The notes under the pieces were generated by a model. The model was not told where the DNA came from. It was given only the letters and a program-made list of their open reading frames with translations, and ran no database searches. A stretch of 64,000 nucleotides of DNA from Psychrobacter sp. M13. GTDB taxonomy: Bacteria > Pseudomonadota > Gammaproteobacteria > Pseudomonadales > Moraxellaceae. Made by a program: the position numbers and the translations under genes. Positions 44,738 through 53,059 of this stretch are shown here, in pieces (position 1 is the stretch's first letter; each line of letters begins with the position of its first letter). Location of the stretch: positions 1,054,001 through 1,118,000 of the forward strand of contig NZ_CP132194.1 of the NCBI RefSeq assembly GCF_030718935.1, given 5' to 3'.

Positions 44738-45304
44738 TTAATCCAGAATAAAAGAGATACATCCCATATCACGAAACAGTTTAGGTAGATCATTCTCCAT
44801 CCACCCTTGGCGTAGAAATTTTGCCTGTGCCCATTTTTTCTCTATGGGATTAAGATCAGGACTGTAGGGTGGCAGCCATAGAATACGATGGCCATGTCTG
44901 TTCAGTAATTTTTGAATGCGTTTGTTTTTATGAAATCGAGCATTATCCATAACAATTACGCATTTGGTTTTAAGGCTTGGAATGAGTGTGTGTTTGCACC
45001 AGTGGTAGAATATGTCACCATTAATATTCTGCTCAAAGTAATCAAGCGCAAACAGCATCTTTTCATACAAAGCCCCGATAACATTAGTACGCTTTTTTGA
45101 TTGCCAGTTGTAGCTACCAATGCAAGGCGTTCCAATGGGCGCATAGCCGTAAGGGCGAATGGTTTCAGCCTCAAAGCCGCTTTCATCCATGAAAACGATG
45201 GGATAGCATTGCTTCATAAAACGATCAAGCTTACTCTGATATTCCGCTCTTTTGATTGGACATGCTTTTGGATGTTCTAAGGTCTTTTTTTTGACTGATA
45301 CCAA
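44738..45304 (-). CDS. IS630-family transposase, DDE catalytic part
   Basis: A 188-residue frame with the catalytic triad in VFMDESGFE, CVIVMDNARFH and PPYSPDLNPIEKKWAQAK, the DDE signature of IS630/Tc1-type transposases. The frame is +1 relative to the upstream half and opens at the A8 run (45285-45292). The real N-terminus is therefore probably supplied by frameshifting or transcript slippage rather than by the GTG at 45304. It is complete at its C-terminus. Confidence 0.88.
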   Translation of the reverse strand: MVSVKKKTLEHPKACPIKRAEYQSKLDRFMKQCYPIVFMDESGFEAETIRPYGYAPIGTPCIGSYNWQSKKRTNVIGALYEKMLFALDYFEQNINGDIFYHWCKHTLIPSLKTKCVIVMDNARFHKNKRIQKLLNRHGHRILWLPPYSPDLNPIEKKWAQAKFLRQGWMENDLPKLFRDMGCISFILD

Positions 45305-45584
45305 GGCGCTTTAAGGCAATCTCAATGCCTGATTTGCTACAATTTAAACGCTGTGCTCTCTCATACATATAATCGTCTGGATACTGTTCAACATCTTTTA
45401 ATAGCACGTCATTAGGTATTTTACTGGGTGGTTTATTCCGAGTTTGTTTGATACTTGGGTTTTTCAGCCAGCGCTGTAATGCGGTTTTACTAATATTGTA
45501 GAAAGTACACGCTTCACGAATACTCATGTCTTTACTTTTAACACTTTTGATCACTTGAGCTCGGAAGTCTGCTGAATAGGTCAT
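45231..45584 (-). CDS. IS630-family transposase, N-terminal DNA-binding part
   Basis: A 117-residue frame with a helix-turn-helix (FRAQVIKSVKSKDMSIREAC, then YNISKTALQRWL) followed by a second helical module (AQRLNCSKSGIEIALKRLGI). It overlaps the catalytic frame. After GISQKK it leaves the family alignment, and the homologous continuation (TLEHPKACPIKR) is found in the +1 frame. Its last 20 or so residues are therefore out-of-frame read-through. Confidence 0.85.
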   Translation of the reverse strand: MTYSADFRAQVIKSVKSKDMSIREACTFYNISKTALQRWLKNPSIKQTRNKPPSKIPNDVLLKDVEQYPDDYMYERAQRLNCSKSGIEIALKRLGISQKKDLRTSKSMSNQKSGISE

Positions 45585-45721
45585 ATATTCTTATACCATT
45601 TCGCTTGTTTTAAAACAATTGTATCTTATTTATAAAAGACTGACTATAGCTAACTAGTCTAAAAGTTAAGATTGGAGTCATGCCTATAGCTGAAATAGCT
45701 TAAGCGCTCCTAGGGGGAAAA

Positions 45722-46267
45722 ATGAAAGTTATTATGTTATCGCTACTTATTATGTTTGGTCTAAGCTCATATGTTCATGCAGACGATGCGCTATCAGTGA
45801 CACCCAATGAGGTTTGGCGCTTAGTGCAACAAGATCCTGATCAGTTGCTATTTATTGACATCAGAGATCCTGTAGAGATTATGTTCGTCGGGTTTACCGA
45901 TGCTGTCGATATCAATATCCCGTTTAAGTCGGTTGATCGCACTCAATTCAATGAGGATAAGGCTGTTTTTGCTATGCGCAGCAATTCGGACTTTGCTAGT
46001 GATATTGAAGAGGCGCTCAAGGCTAAGGGGCTTGATAAAGACGCTTTAATAGTGACTATGTGCCGCTCAGGCTCGGAGCGTGGTAAGCCAAGCGCTGACT
46101 ATTTATTAACCCAAGGATTCACCAATGTAAAGTACATCGACCATGGTTTTCAGGGCAGCGCGGTCAAGCAAGGTGTCATGAAAGGGTTTCGCATAATGAA
46201 TGGTTGGCAAAACTCAAAACTGCCGTGGTCATCAACGCTTGATGCCACCAAAATTAATAAACCTTAA
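45722..46267 (+). CDS. Exported rhodanese-like domain protein
   Basis: A 181-residue protein with a signal peptide (VIMLSLLIMFGLSSYVHA) and a single rhodanese domain. The active-site loop reads MCRSGSERGKPSADYL, with the catalytic Cys near residue 120 and Arg next to it. Upstream are LFIDIRDPVEIMFVGF, typical of the family, and downstream VKYIDHGFQG. The CRSGSER loop length fits sulfurtransferases. A GGGGGAA ribosome-binding site precedes the ATG. It is divergent from the DsrE-like gene, another exported sulfur-type protein, which suggests a shared pathway. Confidence 0.85.
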   Translation: MKVIMLSLLIMFGLSSYVHADDALSVTPNEVWRLVQQDPDQLLFIDIRDPVEIMFVGFTDAVDINIPFKSVDRTQFNEDKAVFAMRSNSDFASDIEEALKAKGLDKDALIVTMCRSGSERGKPSADYLLTQGFTNVKYIDHGFQGSAVKQGVMKGFRIMNGWQNSKLPWSSTLDATKINKP

Positions 46268-46414
46268 TTCTCAGTACTGTAACCAAAGGATTATTACATC
46301 ATTGATAGTAAAGCGTTGTTTGGGCTAATTAAGTCGAGTTAATTGGATAAGGCTAATCAAAATAATAGGTGTGTACTAAATGTCTGTGCATTATATGGAC
46401 TGAATAGGATGAGT

Positions 46415-46456
46415 CTAGGGCATACTAACAAATGCTTAATTGTTTATATGCCCTAG
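46415..46456. terminator. Long hairpin between the convergent rhodanese and hydrolase genes
   Basis: CTAGGGCATA and TATGCCCTAG form a perfect 10-bp outer stem, with an inner AACAA/TTGTT pair. TTTATTTA follows on the plus strand. It probably serves as a terminator for both convergent genes. Confidence 0.6.
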
Positions 46457-46505
46457 TTTATTTACATGACACACTTGTTCATTCAAGCGATACACTTAGT
46501 AGATA

Positions 46506-48971
46506 TCACTGCTTTAACTGCTGATGTAATATTCGGCGTAAGGTTAGGATAGTTTGCGGATTAGATTGAATACTATGACCGCCTGTGATGACGGTTTCAG
46601 AAGCTGCACCATCAAGATGAGCGCTAGTATAAGGCACGATACCATCAGATAGCGTCTCAGTTAAGGCTTGGCTAATATCTTGATTGACCGTCACTGAGGA
46701 GACCAGTGGCGCACCAGATGTATCATCGTTATTGTCATTGTTATCATCAAGTGCTACTGCCGCAGCGTTATAACCCTCACCAGCCTCCTTGTCGGACAAA
46801 GGCTGCGATAAATCTATCTTGGCACCACCTGGCTGCATTCGTGCAAGGCCTTGGGTGATATCCGCATCGTTGTTAGCGATGATAGAGTGATAAGTAATAC
46901 CTTCGTCAATCTTGATATCTTTAGTTAATTCGATAAAAGAGGATTTATTACTGAGCTGGCTGGCGCCATTTTGTAGATACAAGGCACCTAATGGATTTTG
47001 AGCCAAATCTCCTTGAGTGGCGATAGTAGCCAAATTATCGGTGACTGTTTTGACCAGTCCTACGGGCAGATATACTATCCGTCGCAGCGCGCGGGTAAAC
47101 CAACGATCTGCATAATCGGTACCGCGAAACGGCGCAGACAAAAACACCGCCGTATCGACTTGAGTTAAAGTTTCAAGTTTCAGGCGCTCACCCAAGTCCT
47201 CAGCGCTTAATGCTTTTCTAAGCTTATCGTCAATCTGTAACTCATTGCTATTAGCTAGTAGATTTTTATCTTTGCTCTCAAGCACACCTAAATTATTTGC
47301 CAAATTATCATCAGACACCATCATACGTGCAATCAGTGCACCCATACTATGGCTAATAATCACGCTATTACTGCTGGCGCGGTTGCTCATGCTAGGGTCA
47401 GTCTGCTGATAAGTGGCGTTAATTAATTTTTGAATCTGATAGCGATTCTCTAGAATGGGCAAATTGGTCGGATAAAATATCTGCCACACTTGGTAGTTTT
47501 CGCGCAGCTTGTCATCATTAAAGATATCGTTGGTTAGATTAACCCAAGTTGCTGGGCTTGAGGCTAGACCATGGAGCATAATAAGGACGCGCTTATTAGG
47601 ATCATAAGGCTCCAGCATGAATAATTTGGGTAAAGTAGTCTCATCTTTACGACTCAACAAATTGAGATAACCGACGCCATCTAGCTGATTCTCTGCCAAC
47701 CATAGTCCATAACCTGCTGAAAAATTAGCCGCTAGTGGATAGTTGCCGCCCAAAATATCAACGCTATCGCTACGATAAGGGTTATATAGATAAATATCTA
47801 GACTCTCGCTTCCAAGTACATCCAAGATACTGTCGCCTTTGGGCTGGATATATCCTGTTAGTAGTAAATGACCTGTCGGATAAATACGAGCCGTAGCTTT
47901 ACTATTGTCGACGCGCTCAGTAGCAGCAGATTTGCCAAGTTTGCCAGATAGTGATGCTGATAACAGTTCGCGAATAGTAGCTGTATAGCGATCATCTAAG
48001 GATGCGACTAAGCTCACTCCTAATCCTGGACGCTTACTAATAGAGTTCAGACCCGTTAGGCGCATCTGATAAGTTGAGGTCAGATCGATTAAGGCTGAGG
48101 TATCTTTATGAGCGTTTTTTAGATAATTATTTTCATTAGGCAGATGGATATTAAGGCTATAATTATCTAATGCTATTTGCATCACATTTATCTGATCAGT
48201 AGGCTTGCCAGGCAAAGGTGTCTGATTGGCAATAGCGGCTTTGTGATCCTCGTTGACGGTCTTAATTGCAGATAGGTACTTTATCTTACTTGCGCCCATG
48301 ATTTTGGTTTTATCGATCGACTCATATAATTGAGTGAGGATATCATTAGTCGCAGCGTTATAGATGTCTTGAGTTTGAATATCGGTATCATTGGGGATTC
48401 GGTACTGCTGGCGTTTATCACTATCTAAGTCCGCCCCTGCAAAATCATGCTCTAAGCGATCATAAAATAAATAGCTGTAGCTATATTTTATGGCATCAAA
48501 AAGACGGGCTTGATAATTGAGCAAGCAGTTACGGGTATTTTTTTGTTTTAAGTCAGTCTGCTCAGCACTTAGTGGCGCATTGGCATAATAAGGATCTAGT
48601 GGTGGGCGAGTTAGCGCATCGCCGCAGTCGGATGATGCTGAAAGCTCGCGAGCTTTGGCGTAATGAAGCTCAGCAAAGATTGCCATAGAGGCGCGGTAGT
48701 GCTCATTTAGCATACTATCGCTCAACTGATCCAAACACAGATCAAAGCTCTGCAAGCAAGCTTGTTCGTTGAGACCTGCTGATAATAGGGTTGAGCTGGT
48801 AGTGGTGCTCAGATTATTACTAGTGGCAATATTACCACGCTGGTCAGTAATAGTCTTTGCTGAAGTCTGTTTGTTTACTGAAACGGTGCTACACGCAGGC
48901 AGCAGCACAAGGCAAGACACCGCTATCAAAGCTAAGTTTGAGGTAGTTCTCTTGTAACGATAAGCTTTCAT
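46506..48971 (-). CDS. Large lipoprotein alpha/beta hydrolase
   Basis: About 820 residues. It begins with a lipoprotein signal peptide (YKRTTSNLALIAVSCLVLLP) and the lipobox LPAC. The N-terminal half has no domain I recognise. The second half is an alpha/beta hydrolase of the PGAP1/lipase type: LIMLHGLASSPATWVNLT (oxyanion region), then the nucleophile elbow VIISHSMGALIARMM (Ser in SHSMG). Later come VFLSAPFRGTDYADRW and a C-terminal SDGIVPYTSAHLDGA and GGHSIQSNPQTI, which supply a likely Asp and His. The substrate is unknown; a membrane-associated esterase or lipase is plausible. The frame extends upstream to 49037, but the ATG at 48971 starts the signal peptide. Confidence 0.78.
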   Translation of the reverse strand: MKAYRYKRTTSNLALIAVSCLVLLPACSTVSVNKQTSAKTITDQRGNIATSNNLSTTTSSTLLSAGLNEQACLQSFDLCLDQLSDSMLNEHYRASMAIFAELHYAKARELSASSDCGDALTRPPLDPYYANAPLSAEQTDLKQKNTRNCLLNYQARLFDAIKYSYSYLFYDRLEHDFAGADLDSDKRQQYRIPNDTDIQTQDIYNAATNDILTQLYESIDKTKIMGASKIKYLSAIKTVNEDHKAAIANQTPLPGKPTDQINVMQIALDNYSLNIHLPNENNYLKNAHKDTSALIDLTSTYQMRLTGLNSISKRPGLGVSLVASLDDRYTATIRELLSASLSGKLGKSAATERVDNSKATARIYPTGHLLLTGYIQPKGDSILDVLGSESLDIYLYNPYRSDSVDILGGNYPLAANFSAGYGLWLAENQLDGVGYLNLLSRKDETTLPKLFMLEPYDPNKRVLIMLHGLASSPATWVNLTNDIFNDDKLRENYQVWQIFYPTNLPILENRYQIQKLINATYQQTDPSMSNRASSNSVIISHSMGALIARMMVSDDNLANNLGVLESKDKNLLANSNELQIDDKLRKALSAEDLGERLKLETLTQVDTAVFLSAPFRGTDYADRWFTRALRRIVYLPVGLVKTVTDNLATIATQGDLAQNPLGALYLQNGASQLSNKSSFIELTKDIKIDEGITYHSIIANNDADITQGLARMQPGGAKIDLSQPLSDKEAGEGYNAAAVALDDNNDNNDDTSGAPLVSSVTVNQDISQALTETLSDGIVPYTSAHLDGAASETVITGGHSIQSNPQTILTLRRILHQQLKQ

Positions 48972-49131
48972 GCAAGCGTTAAGACTGGCGATAATCATAG
49001 AGAGTCTCAATAAATTATGCTCAGACGTAAACATCAAGCATTAGACGATAAAATTTAAGTGTAGCGTAACTTTTATTAATAAACTATTTTTTTAGCTAAA
49101 TTTTGCCTTAACTGACCTTCGTTATAGCCAT

Positions 49132-49190
49132 AAAAAAGCACATAAGCTTTATTATTGATAAGTCATCAACATAAAACTAATGTGCTTTTA
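49132..49190 (-). terminator. Long near-perfect hairpin terminator
   Basis: On the minus strand an outer stem AAAAGCACAT / ATGTGCTTTT is extended by AGTTTTAT / ATAAAGCT and TTGAT / ATCAA with small mismatches. It is followed by TTTTTT. It lies downstream of the Sel1/TPR gene. Confidence 0.7.
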
Positions 49191-49198
49191 TTACTCTT

Positions 49199-49240
49199 TT
49201 AATAATACTTTCTTAATACTACTGTCTTAATATCATTATC
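49199..49240. repeat. Three tandem 14-bp repeats
   Basis: TTAATAATACTTTC, TTAATACTACTGTC and TTAATATCATTATC follow head to tail. The array lies 3' of the gene ending at 49315, next to another tandem pair. Confidence 0.7.
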
Positions 49241-49273
49241 CTAACTCTCAGCTTACTTTGGCGCTGATGTTGT

Positions 49274-49305
49274 TTAAGTAAATACTAGCTTAAGTAAACA
49301 TTATC
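49274..49305. repeat. Two tandem 16-bp repeats
   Basis: TTAAGTAAATACTAGC is followed by TTAAGTAAACATTATC. The pair sits just after the stop codon of the minus-strand gene at 49315. Confidence 0.65.
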
Positions 49306-49314
49306 AAGCGAGTA

Positions 49315-50274
49315 TTACATAGTAGACGTCACATTAATGTCAGGAGCTGGAATATTCCAAATATAAAATTTACCATCTTCAACTAATTTGATCTGTTGCT
49401 TTAATATAGGGTTATTAGGGTTTTGGCGCTCAAGGCGACGCAGTCGCTCCAAAGCTTGGCTACGACGATCACTTAATAAATCAGACTGAGCAAGACTCTG
49501 TTCCGCTTCGGTATATCCAAGCGCGACCGCACGATCTAGATATTTTTGCCCCTCTTTAAAGCCGCCGCCCTCAGCGAGCATCATCCCATACAAAAAGTTG
49601 GCTTCACCGCTATCCGCTTTTCTCTTGATAGCGCGATCCACATACTGACTACCGCGTACGGCAAAGTCAGTTCCTAAGTCTAAGTTACGCCCCATGCCGT
49701 TAAGTTTTGCTGCGCGGATGAGCACATCATAAGAGGCATCAGGCGCTTTGGCGTACGGATCGATCCACTCTGATAAAGCTTTAATTTTTTCACGCGCATT
49801 ATAGCGCTGAGTACGATTAGGGAAGTTTGGCGGATAATGACGGGCGTTAGGAGAAACATCTTCGATAAAATCATCGAGCAAGCTGACATCTATCTGCTGA
49901 TTGCCACGAGTATCTTGAGCAATGAGTATTGTTTTGATGAAACTAACATCAGAGATAAGCGCTTGCGGCACTGGAATATTGGCCAGTTGACCAAGGCTAA
50001 TGTCAATACCTGTCGCGGTAATAGGACCTGGCTGATAAAGACGTGTTAATGGCACAGCGGCATTATTAGCGGCTAATTGCTCTGGCGTCAATTGTGCTGG
50101 AGTAGCCGTTGTGCTCGGCTGAACACGACGAACAACACGCTTACTTGAGTCAGTGGCGCTAGGAACGGCAAGAGTATCGTTTGGCGCGGCACTAGCTGGC
50201 ACGGCAAACATAATGCTGCAAGCAGTAGCTAGAGCCGTAAGGGTTGCAAATTTATGATAAGTTGAGTGACTCAT
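49315..50274 (-). CDS. Exported Sel1/TPR-repeat protein of unknown function
   Basis: A 319-residue protein with a signal peptide (YHKFATLTALATACSIMFAV ending PASA). A Thr/Ala/Pro/Gln-rich linker follows. The central region is LGQLANIPVPQALISDVSFI, and the C-terminal part looks like Sel1/tetratricopeptide repeats (EANFLYGMMLAEGGGFKEGQ, YLDRAVALGYTEAEQSLAQ, ALERLRRLERQNPNNPILK). Such periplasmic repeat proteins usually act as scaffolds. I place the start at 50274, where the signal peptide begins; the longer frame to 50418 reads through tandem repeats in the leader. Confidence 0.7.
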   Translation of the reverse strand: MSHSTYHKFATLTALATACSIMFAVPASAAPNDTLAVPSATDSSKRVVRRVQPSTTATPAQLTPEQLAANNAAVPLTRLYQPGPITATGIDISLGQLANIPVPQALISDVSFIKTILIAQDTRGNQQIDVSLLDDFIEDVSPNARHYPPNFPNRTQRYNAREKIKALSEWIDPYAKAPDASYDVLIRAAKLNGMGRNLDLGTDFAVRGSQYVDRAIKRKADSGEANFLYGMMLAEGGGFKEGQKYLDRAVALGYTEAEQSLAQSDLLSDRRSQALERLRRLERQNPNNPILKQQIKLVEDGKFYIWNIPAPDINVTSTM

Positions 50275-50290
50275 ATTATAGGATACCTTT

Positions 50291-50339
50291 ATTAGTATGA
50301 CTAAAAAATTAGTATGATTAAAAATTAGCAGGGTTAAAA
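50291..50339. repeat. Three tandem repeats of 16-17 bp in a leader
   Basis: ATTAGTATGACTAAAAA, ATTAGTATGATTAAAA and ATTAGCAGGGTTAAAA follow head to tail, just upstream of the minus-strand start at 50274. Confidence 0.75.
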
Positions 50340-50532
50340 TAGGATTAATAAGGTCTAACTGAGCAAGAATTATTAACAAATTATCAGTACCGTAGCAAAC
50401 TATTATAAGGCCACTCAATAGTGAGTTTGTTATTAATATCTTACTACTATAACTTCACTACTAGGCCAATTTTTGACAAGCACAAATAATTTGAAGATAC
50501 TTATATACTTTAAAAATACTAAGAATAATGTC

Positions 50533-51177
50533 CTAGAAGTGATAAGACGCCTTCTTCATACAATCAGCAAGCAAGCGCATAGTGTAACGCACAGGTGGTG
50601 ACAAAGCGGCGCCGCCACTTTGTAGTGCAAGCTCTCGGTGGTGTAGCTCCTCGATATCCATTTGTGCTAATATTTCGCGCGAGCGCTGATCTTGCAGTGG
50701 TAAGCGGCCAATATGATCTTGTAGATGCTCGCTCACTTGCGCTTCGGTTTCAGCGACAAACCCTAAGCTGAACTCATTAGATATCGCACCTGCAACCGCA
50801 CCAAGACCAAATGACATGCCGTACCACAAAGGCGTGAAGATACTAGGATGACTGCCTAGCTCTCCGAGACGAGTCTCACACCAAACCAAGTGATCTACCT
50901 CCTCTGCTGCTGAGTTTTGCATCGCTTGTTTGACGTCACTATTTTTGGCCGCGAACCCCTGACCATGATATAGACCTTGAGCGCAGACCTCGCCTGTATG
51001 ATTGATGCGCATAAGACCAGCCACATGCCTTGATTCAGTGATACTCAGCTCAGGAATATTATCGTTGCTGACGGGTAGCGGGCGGGTGCTAGGATTGGAG
51101 CGTGGAACGATTGCTCGTAGCGCTTGGTCAACGCCAAGCAATAAATGATCCATCTTCGATAAAGTGCGCAAACTCAT
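50533..51177 (-). CDS. coq7: Demethoxyubiquinone hydroxylase Coq7
   Basis: The di-iron monooxygenase that hydroxylates 2-polyprenyl-3-methyl-6-methoxy-benzoquinone in ubiquinone synthesis. The 214-residue protein carries the metal ligands in two helical pairs: RINHTGEVCAQGLYHGQ, AAEEVDHLVWCETRL, FVAETEAQVSEHLQDH and IEELHHRELALQSGG (EXXH motifs). AGGAG lies 7 nt before the ATG. It stands alone on the minus strand. It supplies quinone to the respiratory chain, including the cytochrome bd oxidase in this window. Confidence 0.94.
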   Translation of the reverse strand: MSLRTLSKMDHLLLGVDQALRAIVPRSNPSTRPLPVSNDNIPELSITESRHVAGLMRINHTGEVCAQGLYHGQGFAAKNSDVKQAMQNSAAEEVDHLVWCETRLGELGSHPSIFTPLWYGMSFGLGAVAGAISNEFSLGFVAETEAQVSEHLQDHIGRLPLQDQRSREILAQMDIEELHHRELALQSGGAALSPPVRYTMRLLADCMKKASYHF

Positions 51178-51418
51178 AATAAACTCCTACTATTAATAAA
51201 TAATAGCTTTCTAATTTTAATCACATTTTAAGCGTATTGGCTAAACGTATTTCAAGTGCCTTTTAAACAATCTTTAAAAACTTTTTAAGAACAGTTGCGC
51301 TGAATAAAACAGGCTTTACTATAGCAAACCTTAGCCAATATCAGCATAGCAATTATGTACTTAGGGGTTCGTTTACGCCTTGTTTATGTCTTTTTTACAC
51401 TTAGTTTTGAGCTAGCTG

Positions 51419-52771
51419 TTAGTCATCATGACGTTGGCTAAAGCTATCATCAGCAGTATCATGCGTTTGGATGACGGCGTGCTGAATATGCTTATTGAGC
51501 TTTAAGTATAAAAACAGTCCGAAAGCTATATTCAATAAGCCGGTAACTAAAAACAGCTGTGGCAATGACATAGCCAAAGAGTTCAACACTACAATAGCAA
51601 ATATGGCCGAGGTCACCATAAAGATGGCATTGAAAATATTATTCGCACCAATGATACGCGCACGATGGCTTTTTGGTGCATAGGCTTGCATAGAAGCGTA
51701 TAGGGGTACAATGTAGAGACCACCACTAAAGCCTAAAAAGAACAAATCTACAAATACGCGCCAGCTGCCTGTTATATCCAACAAACCGCCGATACCTAGC
51801 AGAGTATCACCGGTATCTATGTTCAATCCTGACAGCGAAAAATAAAGATCGATAGCAAATATACTCAACCCTGCGATACCAAAAGGTAGCAAGCGTAAAC
51901 TGACTTGGTTTTTGGTCAGAGTCTTACATAATAGCGAGCCGATCGATACACCAACTGAAAACAGCGTCAATAAAAAAATAACGATGGACTCATCACCTTG
52001 TAAGATAACTTTGCTGACCTCTGGCGTCTGAGTCAAAAACGTCGCTCCATAAAACCAAAACCAGCTATTACCTAAGATGACAAAGAATAAAAACGGTAAC
52101 GAATATAAGTATTTTACGGTCGCCACGCTAGTGGTAAAAATATTCCAGTTTACTTTGAGATCAGGCTGCATCGCAGGCGTCACTGGGATAAAACGCGCTG
52201 CCATGTAACCTAACACTGCCACGATCAAGACGGTAGCGCTGATCCAATACAGCGACTGAGGCAACTGCGTTAATACCCCAGCGATAATCATACCGAGTAA
52301 TATCGCTAATGACGTACCCATTTGAAATAAACCGTTAGCGCCGACCAGCTCATCCTTTTTCATGGCTTGCGGTAGATAGGCGTATTTAATTGGGCCAAAA
52401 AAAGTAGAATGAGTGCCCATCAAAAACAGTGCCACAAAAAGCAGTGGATACCATTCAAAGATAAAACCTACTGCAGCCACTGCCATGATAACAAGCTCAA
52501 GCAGCTTGACAAAACGCGTCAGCTTAGACTTCTCAAACTTATCGGCGAGCTGACCTGCCAAGGCTGAAAATAAGAAATAGGGCAAGATAAATAGCATAGC
52601 CGCCAAATTGTTCAAAATACTGACTTCGACCCCAAGCTGACTGGCAGCGGTATAAGTTAGTACTAATATCAAGGCTTGCTTAAAGACATTATCGTTGAAG
52701 GCACCCAAAAACTGAGTAAAAAACATCGCACTAAAGCGCTTGCGCTTAAATAATTGAAACTGACTGGCCAT
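51419..52771 (-). CDS. MFS transporter of the LplT (lysophospholipid) type
   Basis: A 450-residue inner-membrane protein with about twelve hydrophobic segments. The N-terminus FFTQFLGAFNDNVFKQALI is characteristic of LplT and the membrane domain of Aas-like proteins, which flip lysophospholipids inward for reacylation. THSTFFGPIKYAYLPQ and GANGLFQMGTSLAILLG are also family features. No acyltransferase or acyl-ACP synthetase gene is adjacent. I place the start at 52771 because AGGAG lies 6 nt upstream; a start six codons earlier lies within that leader. Confidence 0.82.
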   Translation of the reverse strand: MASQFQLFKRKRFSAMFFTQFLGAFNDNVFKQALILVLTYTAASQLGVEVSILNNLAAMLFILPYFLFSALAGQLADKFEKSKLTRFVKLLELVIMAVAAVGFIFEWYPLLFVALFLMGTHSTFFGPIKYAYLPQAMKKDELVGANGLFQMGTSLAILLGMIIAGVLTQLPQSLYWISATVLIVAVLGYMAARFIPVTPAMQPDLKVNWNIFTTSVATVKYLYSLPFLFFVILGNSWFWFYGATFLTQTPEVSKVILQGDESIVIFLLTLFSVGVSIGSLLCKTLTKNQVSLRLLPFGIAGLSIFAIDLYFSLSGLNIDTGDTLLGIGGLLDITGSWRVFVDLFFLGFSGGLYIVPLYASMQAYAPKSHRARIIGANNIFNAIFMVTSAIFAIVVLNSLAMSLPQLFLVTGLLNIAFGLFLYLKLNKHIQHAVIQTHDTADDSFSQRHDD

Positions 52772-53059
52772 AAGTGCTCCTACAAGCATATAACGTCTAG
52801 TGGTTTGGGCAAGCTTTTAGAGATTTAAATAAGCTTTAAATAAATAATAGTTAGCACTATCAAAAACTTATCTAAATATAAGATAGGTTTTATCATTATA
52901 AGGCCGTATAATAGCAAGGGTTTGCAATAAAAACCTGTTTTCGATGCTATGATTTAATATTTAACTCAGTTATTATTTGCAAGCTTTAACAGATATTAAC
53001 TGAAATTCAATACTTATGAGCTAATTTATGCCAAATGAAGTGATAGGAAATAAGTCATT

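Larger units (their letters stand above)
44691..45648 (-). mobile_element. IS630-family insertion sequence
   Basis: About 958 bp containing two overlapping transposase frames on the minus strand. The left edge reads GC-TATAGTGAATTTATTACAG. The right edge, read inward, is GC-TATAGTCAGTCTTTTATAA. The termini thus share TATAGT and partly similar following bases. Both ends abut TA, the known IS630 target, so a TA duplication is likely. It sits between the divergent DsrE-like and rhodanese genes. The exact ends are uncertain by a few bases. Confidence 0.7.

Noticed and set aside
52862..52891. Hairpin AAAACTTATCT / AGATAGGTTTT as a terminator
   Set aside because: It lies between the 5' ends of divergent genes, so there is no transcript for it to end; possibly an operator, but unsupported.
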